In this document: positions 1 through 13,200 of the stretch, in pieces
Position numbering within the stretch: position 1 is the first letter of the stretch
Layout of the letters: the number at the start of each line of letters is the position of its first letter
Source: Russula earlei
Lineage: Eukaryota; Basidiomycota; Agaricomycetes; Russulales; Russulaceae
DNA length: 64,000 nucleotides
Direction: 5' to 3'
NCBI GenBank assembly: GCA_025769875.1
Contig: JAGFNK010000019.1
Coordinates: 186,001-250,000 of the forward strand
Notes under the pieces: generated by a model
What the model was told of the DNA's origin: nothing
The model's input: the letters and a program-made list of their open reading frames with translations, nothing else
The model's database searches: none
Translations under genes and position numbers: made by a program

Positions 1-2294
1 AGCTTGTAGTGATAACCTTCTTTTATTAGCTAACTGGTCTTATTGAAGCTTTGAAGCACGTTAACGTGAAGACTGAACGTGGTCGTGAGCTTATCAAAGA
101 AACCTATCTAAGTCACCTCGAAGAACACGCTGCTAATCTTGATAAGTATGCTGAGATGGTCGAGCAAACACTCGATCTCTCTGAGCTTGAAAAGCACAAC
201 TATGTCATTAAGCCCGATTATGACCCGCGTTTACGCAAGCTCGCAGACCAGATCAGCGCAGCGCGAGACGGGCTGGATGGGGAGCATCGTGATGTGGCAG
301 ACGATCTCAATCTCGAACTCGACAAAAAGCTACACTTAGAAAATTCGGCGACTTATGGGTACTGCTTCCGACTGACGAAAAATGTCTGCAAATCGTTCAT
401 CATGGGATACAGTGACTTATTTGTTAATAGGACTCTCGAGCAATCAGCAACAAGCGTAAATATATTGAGCTCGGGACTGTCAAATCTGGAGTTTACTTCA
501 CGACAACCAAGTTAAAAAACTTCGCCATGGAATACCAAGAGGCATCTGACGCGTATTCGCGGACCCAGAGTGGACTTGTCAAGGAGGTCGTATCGATCGC
601 GTGTTCGTAGTCTCCCTTTTTTTTTGCGCAAGTATCCAAGTCCTTGCAGCCACATATACACCCGTGCTGGAGTCGCTGAATAGCGTCCTGGCGCACCTAG
701 ATGTCATTCTGAGGTCGGTCCTGCTGTTCCTCGGTCAAACTGCGTTGACATGACTCTTGTAGCTTTGCCCATATCGCTGTAAATGCTCCCGAAACATATG
801 TTAAGCCTACCATCGTTGAGAAAGGTTTGTTATCGGTTATTTGCTTGACGATCGCAGAAACCCACGAATATACAGGTGCTGGGGACCTTATCTTCAAAGA
901 TGCGCGGCACCCTTGTCTTGAAGTACAAGACGATATCAGCTTCATTCCAAACGACGTGGAGATGGTTAAAGGTACGCATTCTCAACCAGACTCATCCCAC
1001 TTGAAATTCACGTCTTCTCTTTGTCAGATAAATCTGAATTCCAAATCATCAGTTCGTTTCGGATTTGTGGTCCTCGTACTACTCTGACCCCTGACAACTA
1101 GCTGGTCCGAATATGGGTGGGAAGAGCACATACATTCGCCAGGTATGTTGCAGAGGCACTGGCCGCCGTGCTCGAGCAGCTCATAGCTTAATACAGGTCG
1201 GGGTCATCGCACTCTTGGCGCAGATCGGTTCATTCGTACCTTGTTCGTCGGCTCAATTACCTATCTTCGACTCGATTTTATGCCGGGTGGGCGCTGGAGA
1301 TAGCCAGTTGAAGGGCATTTCAACCTTCATGGCTGAGATGTTGGAGACGGCGACTATTCTCAAGGTTGGTTCGTTCTTGCTTGCCATTGATGTGATTTCA
1401 CGTGAAAATCAGTCTGCCACGAAAGATTCACTCATTATCATTGATGAGCTTGGAAGGGGTTCGTCGAGGTTCCCGGGCGACATAATTTTACCACTAACTT
1501 CTCCATGTTTCATAGGGACGTCTACCTATGACGGATTTGGGCTAGCCTGGGCCATATCCGAGTAAGTACATTATATGACACTGAGCATAAAGCTTGCACT
1601 GAGTGTGCATAGGAAAATCGCGTCCGAGATTCACGCATTTTGTTTGTTTGCCACACATTTTCATGAGCTCACTGCACTCGATCAAGAGCTCAACCACGTC
1701 AAAAATCTACACGTTGTCGCTCACGTCTCAGACTCGGAGACCCAGTCTAAGGAACGTGACATTACATTACTCTACAAAGTAGAGCCTGGTGTGTCCACTT
1801 GGCCACCCAACCCTCATACCCAACGTGACAACGTCGATAGGTGTCTCCGACCAAAGCTTCGGCATTCACGTCGCCAGAATGGCAAACTTTCCGGAGCCTG
1901 TCGTTCGGGTAATGTCTTCTTCCTAGATATATGGTCTAGAACCTGACAGAGTCATAGCTCGCCAAACGTAAGGCGGAAGAATTAGAAGACTTTGGCAATG
2001 GTAATTGTGGTTGCTATCCCAAACCTCAGAGGCTCAAAAATTTCTTTAGAGCAGGCATTTTCGCAAGAATCACAGTTCGCTCCACAGGTAATTGAGAGTG
2101 GTGTCCAGATCGTCGAAGAATTGTTGAAGTCCTGGACATCACAAACACCGTCTGCGGGCAACGATGAAGACGTCGTCATGTCAGACGATCTTTCCCCCGA
2201 AGCCCAATTGGCCGAGCTCAAGAACTGTTTTTCCGCATATCAACAACAAATACAGAACAATCCATGGGTGCAAAGTCTCCTAGCGTCTCTATGA
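1..2294 (+). CDS. MSH2: DNA mismatch repair protein MSH2, C-terminal part (5' end outside window)
   Basis: MutS-homologue ATPase that pairs with MSH6 or MSH3 to recognise mismatches and small loops in the nucleus. The visible part starts in the lever/clamp region ([13 protein letters not shown], near 205) and runs through the whole ATPase domain: Walker [10 protein letters not shown] near 1103-1129, the MSH2-type block [20 protein letters not shown], signature STFMAEMLE, Walker [11 protein letters not shown] near 1430-1459, then FATHFHEL, and a C-terminal helical tail ending at 2294. About 13 introns must be removed; clear ones lie at 384-430, 971-1026, 1050-1102, 1143-1197, 1459-1516 and 1789-1840. 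With those splices the frame is continuous and every ATPase motif is present, so the gene looks functional. Apparent frame changes, for instance near 1790, are introns with good GT/AG ends. The N-terminal mismatch-binding domain lies upstream of the window. Confidence 0.95.
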
Positions 2295-3129
2295 AATTTT
2301 TCATACCATCAGCGATCAATCCCCGTCTCAGACTGACTTCATATCCATATTGTGAATCTCGTGTACCATGCTGTCTGTATTACCCTTTCTGTACATAGAC
2401 GGATATCCGGTTCCTTCGTCGGATGGCCGACGTGGTTCCAATGCTCTCGTGCCGTATGCAGTCAGCGGTGCGGGAAGAGGAGGGCCGAATGGACGGACAT
2501 TCGGGGCCCGATCTCACGCTTGGACGTGTAACAGGCATGAGCAGTGACGAGTGTTATCCGATCAACCACATGGAGAGCAGCAGACACAAACCACTATCGG
2601 GTCCACGCCATGATCAGCTCCACTTGTTGCCTAGAAGCAATCTGCACGAATTGCAAATCCTTTTCATTTTTTCCCCGTTTCTTGCACGACCCATTGATGG
2701 GGTCTGACATTCGAATGATGGCCCGTACTCGAAAACCAAACTGTGGAGAGTTGTCTACTATCCGACACGTCCCAGTTCCCAGCTGGGGTTTGTTAGCGGT
2801 GTGTAGGCAAAGGAAGAGCTTGTCATTTGTAGATGGCTTATTTCTCCACGGAACAAGTCCACTACATGTTGCCCGCCGGCTAGGTAACCATGCGATTACA
2901 TGTGTTCGGACTGGAGGCGCCCGTTTTACGAGGTACGAGGATGTCTGTACGACAGTGCCCCACACTCAGCCCCGCCTATTACTACACAGTGTGTGTTTTT
3001 CCAGGCAGCTTCCAGTACGCACCTCCCCGGGGTAGTTCAGACATCCAGGCTACCTAGTCATTCGTCATCACCGAGTTTGGAGTGCGCGACAGTGGCGGTC
3101 TCGGATTCTCGGCCTTTGCCTCGTCAATG
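2295..3129. other. Intergenic stretch downstream of MSH2
   Basis: No gene is recognised here. The first part should be the 3' UTR and terminator of MSH2. Short open frames exist on both strands but none resembles a known family, and the base composition is ordinary, CpG-containing host DNA. The stretch ends at the target duplication of the hAT element that begins at 3138. Confidence 0.6.
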
Positions 3130-3137
3130 GTGACAGT

Positions 3138-4424
3138 TAGTGATGTGCAGGGCCCGGCTCGGCTCAAAAGCCCCGGCTTGGGCTCGGCTTGATGCGGCTC
3201 GGGCTCAGAGAAATAGCAGGCCGGGCCCTAGTGGACTGGTCAGGCCAGGCCCGGCCCGGCTCAGGCTCAGGCCGCGGCTATTGGTCATGTGACATGCACA
3301 CACTTAGGCCCCTTTTACCAACCGAGAATTCTTGAATCTTGAACTTGGATTTTGGAATTTTCCGGGAGTGACAGGAGTGACAGGAGTGATGTAAGTGATA
3401 TAATGTATATAATAAATTAATATGCATTTCTTTTTGTTGTCATTTGCATACTCACATATTTGGGGTTACACATGATGTGTCAGCATCAAAGCAGTCCAAC
3501 TCGAGCTCAACATCTGGGTGCTTGCAGCCCCATTTTCACCAGAGCTGCACATACAAAATTTGCACAAAGATGTGCACCCACACATTGGTGACACATATTC
3601 TGCCTTATGACATGCTTGCAATACCCCACTTGGAAGGAGTGGAAGGAAGGGTTAGAAAAACTATTTTACATATCACATGTAAACCCAGCAAATCGCACTG
3701 GAAAATAACTCATATTTGAAATGGACTCATATTAGTTTATTATGTCACTTACATCACACCTGTCATTCCTGTCACTCCCAGAAAATCCCGAAATCCAAGT
3801 TCAAGTTCAAGATTCAAGAATTCTCGGTCGGTAAAAGGGGCCTTAGATTAGAGAGGGAATCAATGTATATTGACCCTAGCAGTCATTTACATGTCTTGCA
3901 CAAATACATCATCTTCATCATGATCCACAAAGCCCTCATCATCAACAAGATCCTCAACCATTCCTTCCCAACCTGCCTCATCTGTGTTATCTTCAACAAC
4001 TTCCTCAACATCTCCAGATTCATCCACCTCAAACTGAGTGCTAGGCTCTTCGTGAAACAACAAATCACAACAGTAAGTACATTTCAGAAATTGTATTTGT
4101 TGACATCCTCAGTGACAGTGGGAATAGTGATTCTTGTGTTTGGGCAGTATTTTCGTGGCAGAAAAGTGGCACAAGTTCATGGATGGACAGGGAAAAAAAA
4201 ATGTGGAACTCAGAATTAAAATTTGAGCACATGACTAAGGTCAACATGTCATGTTACATTAACACTACTATAAAGCCACAGCTTGAGGGCCCGGCTCAGG
4301 CTTCATTGAGTGCAAGCTGGGCTGTGGGCCCTCCAAAGCCAGCTGTAAGGCCCGGCTTGGCTCGGGCTTCTAGGGCTTGGTAGCTGGGGCTTGATGGCTT
4401 GGAGCTGAGCCTTGCACATCACTA
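3138..4424. mobile_element. Non-autonomous hAT-type element with 8-bp target duplication
   Basis: The element begins TAGTGATGTGCAGGGC and ends with the inverted equivalent (...GCACATCACTA). It is flanked on both sides by the same 8 bases, GTGACAGT, at 3130-3137 and 4425-4432, the duplication size made by hAT transposases. The ends are rich in GGCTC/GGCCC words, the usual G+C-rich subterminal repeats of this group. It is 1287 bp long, or about 750 bp after removing the MITE nested at 3307-3842. No transposase reading frame is present, so it must have been moved in trans. Its termini differ from those of the hAT at 5460-26841, so the two probably belong to different subfamilies. Confidence 0.88.
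3307..3842. mobile_element. PIF/Harbinger-type MITE nested in the hAT element
   Basis: A 536-bp element with long terminal inverted repeats starting GGCCCCTTTTACC and ending GGTAAAAGGGGCC, flanked by the 3-bp duplication TTA (3304-3306 and 3843-3845) expected for PIF/Harbinger transposition. The terminal repeats include the words AGAATTCTTGAATCTTGAAC and copies of AGTGACAGG, and closely match the ends of the full-length Harbinger element at 13454-16840. It contains no transposase, so it is a miniature derivative probably mobilised by that family. Because it lies inside the hAT element, it inserted later. Confidence 0.87.
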
Positions 4425-4432
4425 GTGACAGT

Positions 4433-5459
4433 GCCTACATCAGCAAAATGACATCCACTAGAGTAACTGGGGTTACTGGGATCACTAGTTCTAGTGATCC
4501 CAGAAAATCTAGGATGGATCCTAGGGCTTCTATGACCACAAGTCATTCTATGAATTGAACCTGTCTCTATAAATGATAAGACTGATTCAAGTATTTCTAT
4601 GCTCTGCCAGACAGTCATATGAGAAAGTCAATATATTCATCTAATAACAACATTACATCCATAGCTAAACAGTATTGAAGAGATGTGCAGGAAAGGGATG
4701 AATGGCACACTGCATGTTGTGCCTTTCAAGAGTACAGGGAAACAGACAAAAAGAAGAGGAAAAGAAATGAGGAAAAGATGCACACTCACATACAGGCATG
4801 GTTGTTGCTGTTGTTGTGGCACTGGTAAAGCAATTGCTCACCCCTCCACTCCTGCTTGTGCAGTGCCAAGGCATTTGCATTCCTTGTTTCTCAATGACAT
4901 TGGAGAGTGTCCCCTCCTGCCTCACCTTCTGGCACATGCAACTTCTGCATGCTAAGCTTCACACATGTGTTTTTCATTTCATTAACTTGTACTGTCTTGG
5001 CAATGCATATGTTGGAGAGTAAGGTAAGATGTCAGATAGGCAAGAATCAAATCAAACCAAGAACATGGAACACTATGCTTCAGGAGGCAAAGAGTGATCT
5101 CGGATCAACTTTTTGCTAGCATTCACATATTTGGCTACTGTTTCCTGAGTGAACCTGGTGACAAGTCAATAATGATATGGGTGTGGTACATTCATCAGCA
5201 AGGTGATGGTGATGAGGCTTACTTGATGTTCCTGCCCTTAACATGCATGTCAGGCTTGCAAATAGCAAATGGGTTGACATCATGAGATGAGGCTGAAGAT
5301 TGCCAATGCTGTGATTGACAAAATGGTGTGTTGTTCTGTCAGAGTGCACAGCATAAAGAACATCCTTTATTGTTGCATTTTGTGAGAGACGCCAGTAGTC
5401 CTTGGTGATTACCCTCACTGCCCATTGGCCTGCAATGGAAGCCTTTGGCATGTCACAGA
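4433..5459. other. CpG-poor sequence between two transposons, unassigned
   Basis: No gene is recognised. The composition (rich in TG and CA, very few CG) matches the neighbouring transposons and not the host genes, so this is probably an old repeat. It begins with a 19-base word (CATCAGCAAAATGACATCC, 4438-4456) that recurs in inverted orientation at 26847-26865, followed by two short palindromes. Open frames on the minus strand between 4637 and 5450 do not match a family I can name. Confidence 0.5.
4476..4503. repeat. Palindrome CTGGGATCACTAG / CTAGTGATCCCAG
   Basis: Two 13-base arms, 4476-4488 and 4491-4503, are perfect reverse complements separated by TT. A second palindrome, CTAGGAT-GG-ATCCTAG, follows at 4509-4524. 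They could be the remains of transposon termini or of a hairpin-forming repeat. No function is evident. Confidence 0.8.
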
Positions 5460-5651
5460 TAGTGTTTGCCACAGGTAACCCATGAGTAAAAACCCAAGGA
5501 CCCTGACCCATACCCATTTATACCCATACCCTTGGTGTAAGGGTATGGGTTTGCCACACTACAGGTACGGGTACTCCACAGGTAGTCTACCTGCAGGTAG
5601 GGGTTAGATGTTCTAGTTGTATGATTTTGTAGCTGAAACACATTGTACTAC

Positions 5652-8600
5652 TTAAGCTGCAATCCATTTGTCATCTGGCCAATCCTTGTCATCTTTGGTA
5701 TCAGGTTGAGATGCTGCATATTTTAAATTGGCATCCTCTACATAACCTGCCTTTGTCCAAGCTCCCAGACATAGCAGAGCCTGAGTTGTATCAGCTGAAA
5801 GCTGGTTGTGTATATGTGACATGATGAGCTGGCCCTTACTGAAGACACACTTGATAGCCACACTAGATGCTAAGTAATCAACTTGTGGTCAGTAATTGCT
5901 TGTTGGATTACTGTCAAAGATTTGACATACCAGGGATGGTGAGATAGTCCCTTGCTATGTGCCATAAATGAGGATACATTCCTCAGTTCTCATACCACCA
6001 AGATAGCAGGTCATCAACATCCTTGACTCACACCATCAAAAGGTATTGATCTACTTCAGTCATGAAGTCTTCCTCCTCTGAGGAACTCATGGCTGAGCTC
6101 TGACTATCCTCGTCTGAGTTACTGTCAATGTTCTTGCACTGCAGAGGGGTGATAGTATTAGATACTCATCAAATAGGTCATACTGAATATGTGTCACAAA
6201 CCTTCAACTTGGATTTTTTGGATGGGCAAGGTGCCAATGTCTTGAGGATTACATAGTTGCTATACATACATTTGAACTCATCACAGATAATCCTCTCAGC
6301 AGCTCTAATCCACTCCTCATCCCATTCATGCTTTTCAAAGTACCATAATTTGTAATGTGGATGGAGGACTATAATATCAGAAGTCAAAATTTATGTGTGT
6401 AAGATAAGATGACATACTGATCACAATCTGATAGACCTCTGAATGGTCCATCAAGGAGTTGTACTTGTCAAGCAAGTTTAAACTGAGTGCAAGCACCACA
6501 TAAAGTGCCAGTCCAGGTTCTTTGTAGTTAGAACTCATAGACTGTAGCTCAGAATGCATATGGTCCATGGCAGGGATGACAGTTGTAAGGCAGGGTGTGT
6601 CACTTGAAAACACCAGTGTTAGTGATTTAAAGACCTAAGCACACCATACTGCCATTAGCATAGTAGTTGAAGCACATAATCACTTGCCTGCACCTTGAGG
6701 CAGTCCTGGAGCTCCTTCACCAAATCCCACTTGCCCTCTGATAGTTCATACTTCCAAAGCTTGAGACTCCATTCGCTAGTGATCTTGTCGACTACTTCCC
6801 AATACTTGTATGCAAACTTTAGCATATCATATACTGGATTCCACTATGTGCATACATCCCAAGGCATCTTGTGAACTGTGAGGTTCTTGTCTGACATTGG
6901 TGTGAGCTCTTTGATGGCCTCTTTCCAATGAGGGAGGATCAGTGTCAATGAGTTTTTGATTTGGTTTGAGAGTTGGTGAAGCTGAACATTGTTGGTGTGA
7001 TGCAATACAACAAACAGAGGCAGAGTCAAGTTGAGTCAGGTTAAGGTGGAGGAAATAAGGTGGCCACATGTGTTTAAGGTTTGAGAACATGTGAGGAAAT
7101 AAAGGGGTGAATGTGGATAAGGCTATGCATAAGGGGAACTTACCCTTGATAACACTTGTCTCATTGGCTTGACATGTTTGTCTGCTAATGCCATGTCTTG
7201 TTTCATGGCAGCTTCCACCTCTTCTATACCATCCCCCATGTCATCATCCCCATCCCTGATATCCATCTTGTCCATCTCACCCTCCTCCTCTTCATTGCCC
7301 TCCTTCTCAGTATCTGAGTCATATTCTGGCTCCTGATGCTGCTCATGGGCTTTCTCACTCTGTTGCTTTTGGTTGGTCTGTTTCTTTTTCTTTTTGGCTT
7401 ATCAAATTGATGCAGGATGAATTGTACTACCAGATTGATGATGTGAGCAAGACATTGCATGCAATCAACTGGACCATGGTAACAGGCAATAATGTCTGCC
7501 AGGGCCAACACCATGGCATTGTTTGCACTTACATTATCACATGTGACACATAGAATCTATCACAATCCACCATAAGATTCAACTGAATCAGATATCCAAT
7601 GAAATAAATACCTTGTCTGAAATGCCAAACTCATCAAGAACCCTCACAAATGCAGTAGCAAGGTTCAGTCCAGTGTGGGATATCAGGAGCTCTACAACAT
7701 CCAGAAGCAGGCATGTTGGTACCCTTTATTTTCAAAGTGGACAGACAGAGCAATAAATGCTTGGTTGTTTGGTGACATCCATGCATCTGTAGTGAAGTTC
7801 AAGTGGCCATCATAGTTCTGGATCATTGTGAGTTATCAAACAAATTCAAAAAAGGAATTGACACTGACCTGCAACATTCCGGCTATGCGATCCTTAACAC
7901 AATGAAAGATGGTGAGAACATCATTTGCCACTGTCTTTGTGTTCAGAATCTGATAACTCAGTCACCCTGTCTTCATCATACAAATGAACTCCTCATCCTC
8001 AATGATGCAGAAGCTTCTCAAATTCTTTGACACCCATTTGACACATTCAATACTAATCCTATTAGTCAGCCCCACTGCAGAGTTTAGAGACTGAATCTTA
8101 CCAAGTTTCTATATAGGTATGGGGATGCATAGAATAGGTATGCTTCCCTGTTCCTTGCTGTTCAAATGCAGCAGTAATTGAGCTGTCCTTGCAGCCACAA
8201 GGCCTTTCTGAATGTCATCAATACCAACATCCTTGTTCTCCACAGCTTCATATGCTTCTTTGATGATGTCAATGCCCCAGCAACATGTAGTGTGTTTATG
8301 CAGGTTGCTTGTTGACTGATCTTCTGTGTCCAAGAAGCATTGAACTATCCACACATTTTGGCCTTTCCCTTTACAGTGGGTAGCTCCACATTGGAATTCA
8401 TGACAGTGCCACTGGTCATCAATGATTGCTATGGATGGGTGAGGAGAAAAAAAGGCATAAATTGGTGCAGTCCAGTCTTTGGCAAGACATTCTGGTTCAA
8501 TCGGTATGTGTTAAATTATCTGAGTCCTCTAGCTTGATTTCTTCAACATGAGGTGAATCCCTATCAGTATTTTTGCCTGGAACATGAGCTGAGTCATCCA

Positions 8601-8934
8601 GAGAAGGTGGTGCAGCATTTTTGGGCTTTGGTGTCGGCTTGCTGTTACCACTTTTAGCAACATGTGTGGCACCTCTATTGGTGACACAAGGCCTCAGGGA
8701 CTTTGATCCATGGTGGCCAGCACCTTCCAACTCATAGGGAGTGGTGTCAAGATGGGGGTCATTGGCTTTTGCAAGGGAGCGCAGACTGTTGGTAAGCCCC
8801 ACTGTTTTTTTCATCCTCTTGATTGTTTCTGACTTGTCAGCAGAACAGTTATCCTTGTTTGTTGCATATGAGGCCAGTTTTCATTTGTGAGGTTCATTCA
8901 GAATGAGATTGGGGTCAACAACATTGCGGGCCAT
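5652..8934 (-). pseudogene. hAT-family transposase, broken
   Basis: Reading down the minus strand from ATG at 8934: a basic N-terminal part (MARNVVDPNLILNEPHK), a BED-type zinc-finger region (about 8350-8110, with DTEDQSTSNLHKH), the RNase-H-like catalytic region (LNFTTDAWMSPNNQAF near 7800; VTCDNVSANNAM near 7540; CMQCLAHIINLVVQ near 7460), an inserted helical part (about 6610-6180) and the hATC dimerisation tail (LSADTTQALLCLGAW near 5790) ending at a stop at 5652. Basidiomycete hAT transposases carry these blocks in this order. Many stop codons and frame changes interrupt it. One early stop is TGA where CGA (Arg) would fit. It cannot encode an active enzyme. Confidence 0.85.
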
Positions 8935-9410
8935 GATGGCTAAGGCCCTTGACAAGATAACAATACCATGGAGTCCATATACAGTATCTACAATACATGT
9001 ACTGTATAGTTTTTCCACAGCCAGTGCAATGCTGCATGCTTTGCCACCACACTTCCAATTTCAGCATACTATCCCTAGTGCTGGGTTTGAACATGGGTAG
9101 GTGTTTGAACAGTCAATATTTCTACCACTTCCTGTCCACTTCAGCCCTCAGTATTCTCAGGATATGTAGTTACTATAAATATCAAATGGTGTATAAAATT
9201 CATTTTGCAGAAGAGAGCTGCATTGTTGAGGAATTTCAGTTTTGAATGTCAACATTTGCCAAGAACAGTATCTGGATGACTTTATGAATCTAAATTTCTA
9301 AAACAAAAGTGATACAAATGAAGTCTACCTATATATGAAGCCTCCTAGCAATTTACAGGTACAGTCAACCACAATAGTGAGCAGGATAGAGCATTTGTGG
9401 CAACGATGTG

Positions 9411-9415
9411 TTGAG
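9411..9415. repeat. Target-site duplication TTGAG (left copy) of the Gypsy element
   Basis: The five bases before the 5' LTR are TTGAG, and the five after the 3' LTR (23803-23807) are also TTGAG. A perfect 5-bp duplication fixes both outer borders of the retrotransposon and shows that the two LTRs belong to one insertion. Confidence 0.95.
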
Positions 9416-10244
9416 TGTTACAAACCAAGGCCAGGTCCTGGCTATATATTGTCCTATTTCACTCAGGAGAGACCTCTATCACTTTGCATTGCCAACTCCC
9501 TTCCATTTCATGGGCTATCCCTCCTGCGGTGCAAGATATCACTATTGCAAAGGCACTATAGCACAACCAGGCACCCATTTCCTAATCGGGTAATCATTGC
9601 GTGGCAGCCACATGGCCACCCAGCCACCAAGAACCCAAAACAGCAGCACAAACTCCTAGAAACTGTTGCATAACTCATCTGACATCATCAAGGCTCCAAT
9701 GACATCATGGCTGACTGAGCAACTCCACAGTGACCTCATAGGCTCACTAAGCGCTCCACAGTGACATCATAATGATGTCATCGCTCCACAATGATCAGGA
9801 ATGCACTCAGTAAGCCTGAAACTTGACACAAGCAAGTTTATGCCTCTGTAGTCCTATTGGATGGTACCAAAGGGTCTAGAATAGTTCCAGTCCTTTGTAA
9901 TCGACCCTGTACACTGTATATAAGCCCCAATGTAGCATGGCAGTTGTCAGACTGTCCATTTGTGATACTCTCATCTTCCTGGGTACTCCCCTGCAACCGC
10001 TCAGTCTAAAGCCTTCCCTCATCCTCAAGGTACTCTTCAACGACCGCCTTGTTTAAAGCCCCCTCGCTGCACTGGCCTCTACTCTTTTCCTCTGCCTTCT
10101 GCAACATGTACCAGTCCCCATCTGGTATCTTCTGGTCATTTGGCTTGTCCTCCTGTTCAACACCGTTTATGCTGTGTACCGTCTGTTCCGACCCTTGCCC
10201 ACCTGCTCCTGAGTCCTTAGTGATCAGCAGTACATGTCCTGACA
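9416..10244 (+). repeat. 5' LTR of the Gypsy element
   Basis: 829 bp, beginning TGTTACAAACC and ending TGTCCTGACA. It holds a TATA-like word (CTGTATATAAGC, near 9918) about two thirds along, where the U3/R boundary would be expected. The other copy is at 22974-23802. Confidence 0.95.
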
Positions 10245-13200
10245 TCTGGACAGTCTCTCATCATTCCTGTATTGACCAGCCAATGCTCAAGTGTCCACTC
10301 CCAACTCCCCCACTTTTGTCAACACTTCCTTGCGCCTCTCTTCTCCTCTTCAACCTACTCCCCACACTGCCCTTCACATTCTCACTGAAGACATCGACTC
10401 AGTCAACACATCCTCACCCCTCAGCATCCTGTACTCCCCAGAAGCCCCACCATTGTCTCCCAACATTCCCCAGCCTATCCCAGGCAACTTTGTCCCTGTC
10501 GGCACTCCCCCTCCAGCACAGAATGAGCAACAGCAAGTGGACTGTCCTCCCTTGCCTGAAGGCTTCCTCGATTGCCCCCCTTGCACAGCATTCTGGTTCC
10601 ACCCTCACCAGTACTTCATCCTCCCCAGCACCAATCGTTCCCACGAGCAGTGGCAAGTAGTCACACATCCCTACCACAGATCAGTTAGCTCATTGCACCT
10701 TCACAGACACCTTCACAACTGCCTTTCATGCATGCATTGTCCACACTTTTGCTGTGGAACCCTCCAATGCTGCCCTTGCCGCCGAGTATAACCTCACCCC
10801 CTTGAGCATTTGCTCTAACATCGGGATATATGCCCTGGACGCTGACTTCCCCCTCAGATGCATTGCATACATTTTTAATACTTCGTTGTTTAGGAAACTT
10901 CTTACCTTGCCCACTGTTTACTGCCCTGCTTATGAAGGGTCATTTTGCTTATCTATTGTACATGACTTCTTGGACGGACACCTAGCTTTCACATACGGTT
11001 ACTTACACTTTGAGGAAAACAGCAACCGTGTCTCTTTGCATCACTATTTGACCTATACCATCAACACCATACGTTTCAACCCACAGTTACTTCACTTTTG
11101 CTTTACACCTCATATTCCCGCTAACCCTCTCAAAATAATTGAGAGGTACCATCTCGAAACCATAGATCTCATGCATGGTGTTAGGATTCTCGTGTTCTGC
11201 GCTTCTCATCTGCTTATCTATGCATTGGTGACTCATCCTGTTTACTCATATGCGCTTATTCATCTGGCTTAGTGATTGCTTACTAACTTGCTTACTCATT
11301 GATCAGTAATGGCTTACTCACTACTTACTGATTGATGACAAATACTAGGAAGGAATGACTCACGCGTGAGTCATTTCTGATATTCTCGAATTGCGCTTTA
11401 CATATTTGGATACTACTGGTTCTCAGCTATGTGCACCCCAAGTTTCGTACGAATTGGATCAGTAGTTGTGGAGATATCATATAAATAGTCTGTGGTACTG
11501 AGAAGTCGAGCCTTACGCTCGACTTACTCTCTCAAAACAAGAAACAATCATCTTGTCAATACTCTATACAATCTATTGAAGAACTCTAAGTGAAAGAGGC
11601 CCCCTCTCTTCTCTTACACCTATCCTTCCTGAGATAATATCAAAGGGATCAAAGTCTGGTGCTTGAACTATATCAAGCAACTCTTTCACTAAGAGTCGGT
11701 AATAAGATCAATCTGATCTTAACACACAGTTCTTAAAAAGTAAGAACCATCCTTGTAATGCTTCAATAAAGATCAAATAAAGTTTTCTTCTTGTCTTAAC
11801 TAAAGTGCCTTGAGAATACACCTTAGAAGAAGACAAAGAAGAAGACACTATCACTAGACATGTCCTAAGTCTAAATCACTATCGAACCTGAGCCTCCACT
11901 GCATTCCCTGTTAACACCCTAACAAACCTACACAATGTACCAGGAATAGAGCCACTCCACGAGGACTTCCCCCACCTTATTGTCAAAGAATTCCTTGAAG
12001 TCTTACCATTTGGACAACTTTTAAGCCACAACAAACACGCATGATATCTTGAAACCCTTAGTCGACTCCTACCACCAGCACAACAACAATTATTATACTG
12101 GCAACTTGCTCAAGCAAAGAACATCCAAGGACAACCAGTCGATTATCAATCCCTACACTCCAGTGAATTGAACCTTTGGACCAGGATCATCCAACCATGC
12201 CACCATCTCATCATTAATTCTTTAAGGACAGGATATCGCCTGTCTTACCTAGCCTGGACATATATCAGTTACTATCGCCTCACTGTCCAGTTCTACCACC
12301 TATGCCTCAACAGGATACAGAGGGAAAACCAATCTTATGTCCAACTTGCTATTGTACCAGGAATACACAACACCTTTGATTGGGAAACTAACTCTTGGTT
12401 ATACGACGCAGATTACAACCAACCTTGGGCAATTACCAGCCCAGACGCCTCATATACTGGTCCTCCTACATACTACGCAGTCCCAGCAATTCTCAAAGTT
12501 TCAAGCCTTGCCCCCTGACCCCTCACACCAATTCAAACCACCGTCCCAACCAGCCAGGAACATTGGTCTGCCAGCACAGAAGATACTGAGTCAAATCCAT
12601 GGACAACAAGGTGTAACTGCAAAACAGAGTATTGCATGTGCAACTATTGACCAAATACACCTCCTACTCCTGACAGAATCACTTTGTGGACACCAGGCAA
12701 TTACCACCTCCCATTTCAGTAATTATGGCTCCTCAACACAGAAGATGTGCAAATGCCTCAGCAAGCTCCCTCTAGAGAAACAGTCCCCAATGCAAGAGGA
12801 TTCCTTGTTGAAAGACCATTACTTCCTACTCCCCCCTGACACCTACATACCCTTGTTTACCAGTCACATTCCTACACCTGTCATACCTTCCCAACCCTTT
12901 GCAGCACCTTTTGTCAAATCACCTGACAGTATTGACATTAGAAATACTGAATTACAGTCTTATCTACCAGAACAATCTTTCTTAGCCCTAAACTTACCTA
13001 CATGATCAAAGAGGGAACTACTTGAATTCAAGAACTATTGTACACAAGCTTGGCATTTAAGAACAACACACTTTGTAGTATATCAACACCCCACCAGAGA
13101 GATAAACAACTTTGCTATCTCACCAGCAGAATTCGAGGGATATTTGTGGAAGACCCGAGTAGTCTTAACACAAAGTAGTATCACCAAAGAATACTCCCAA

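Noticed and set aside
971..2030. Apparent frameshifts in the MSH2 ATPase region
   Set aside because: Each break coincides with GT...AG introns whose removal restores the family sequence, so they are splicing and not damage.
2700..3137. First lobe of the aspartic protease left of the transposon cluster
   Set aside because: No DTGS motif or other pepsin block is readable in any frame there, so the two flanks cannot be shown to be one split gene.
3360..3400. Short AGTGACAGG repeats as a CRISPR-like array
   Set aside because: Only a few degenerate copies without spacers, located in the terminal repeat of a Harbinger MITE in a eukaryotic genome.
4637..5517. KDZ-type or other transposase on the minus strand
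   Set aside because: A few words looked suggestive, but no ordered set of motifs could be established.
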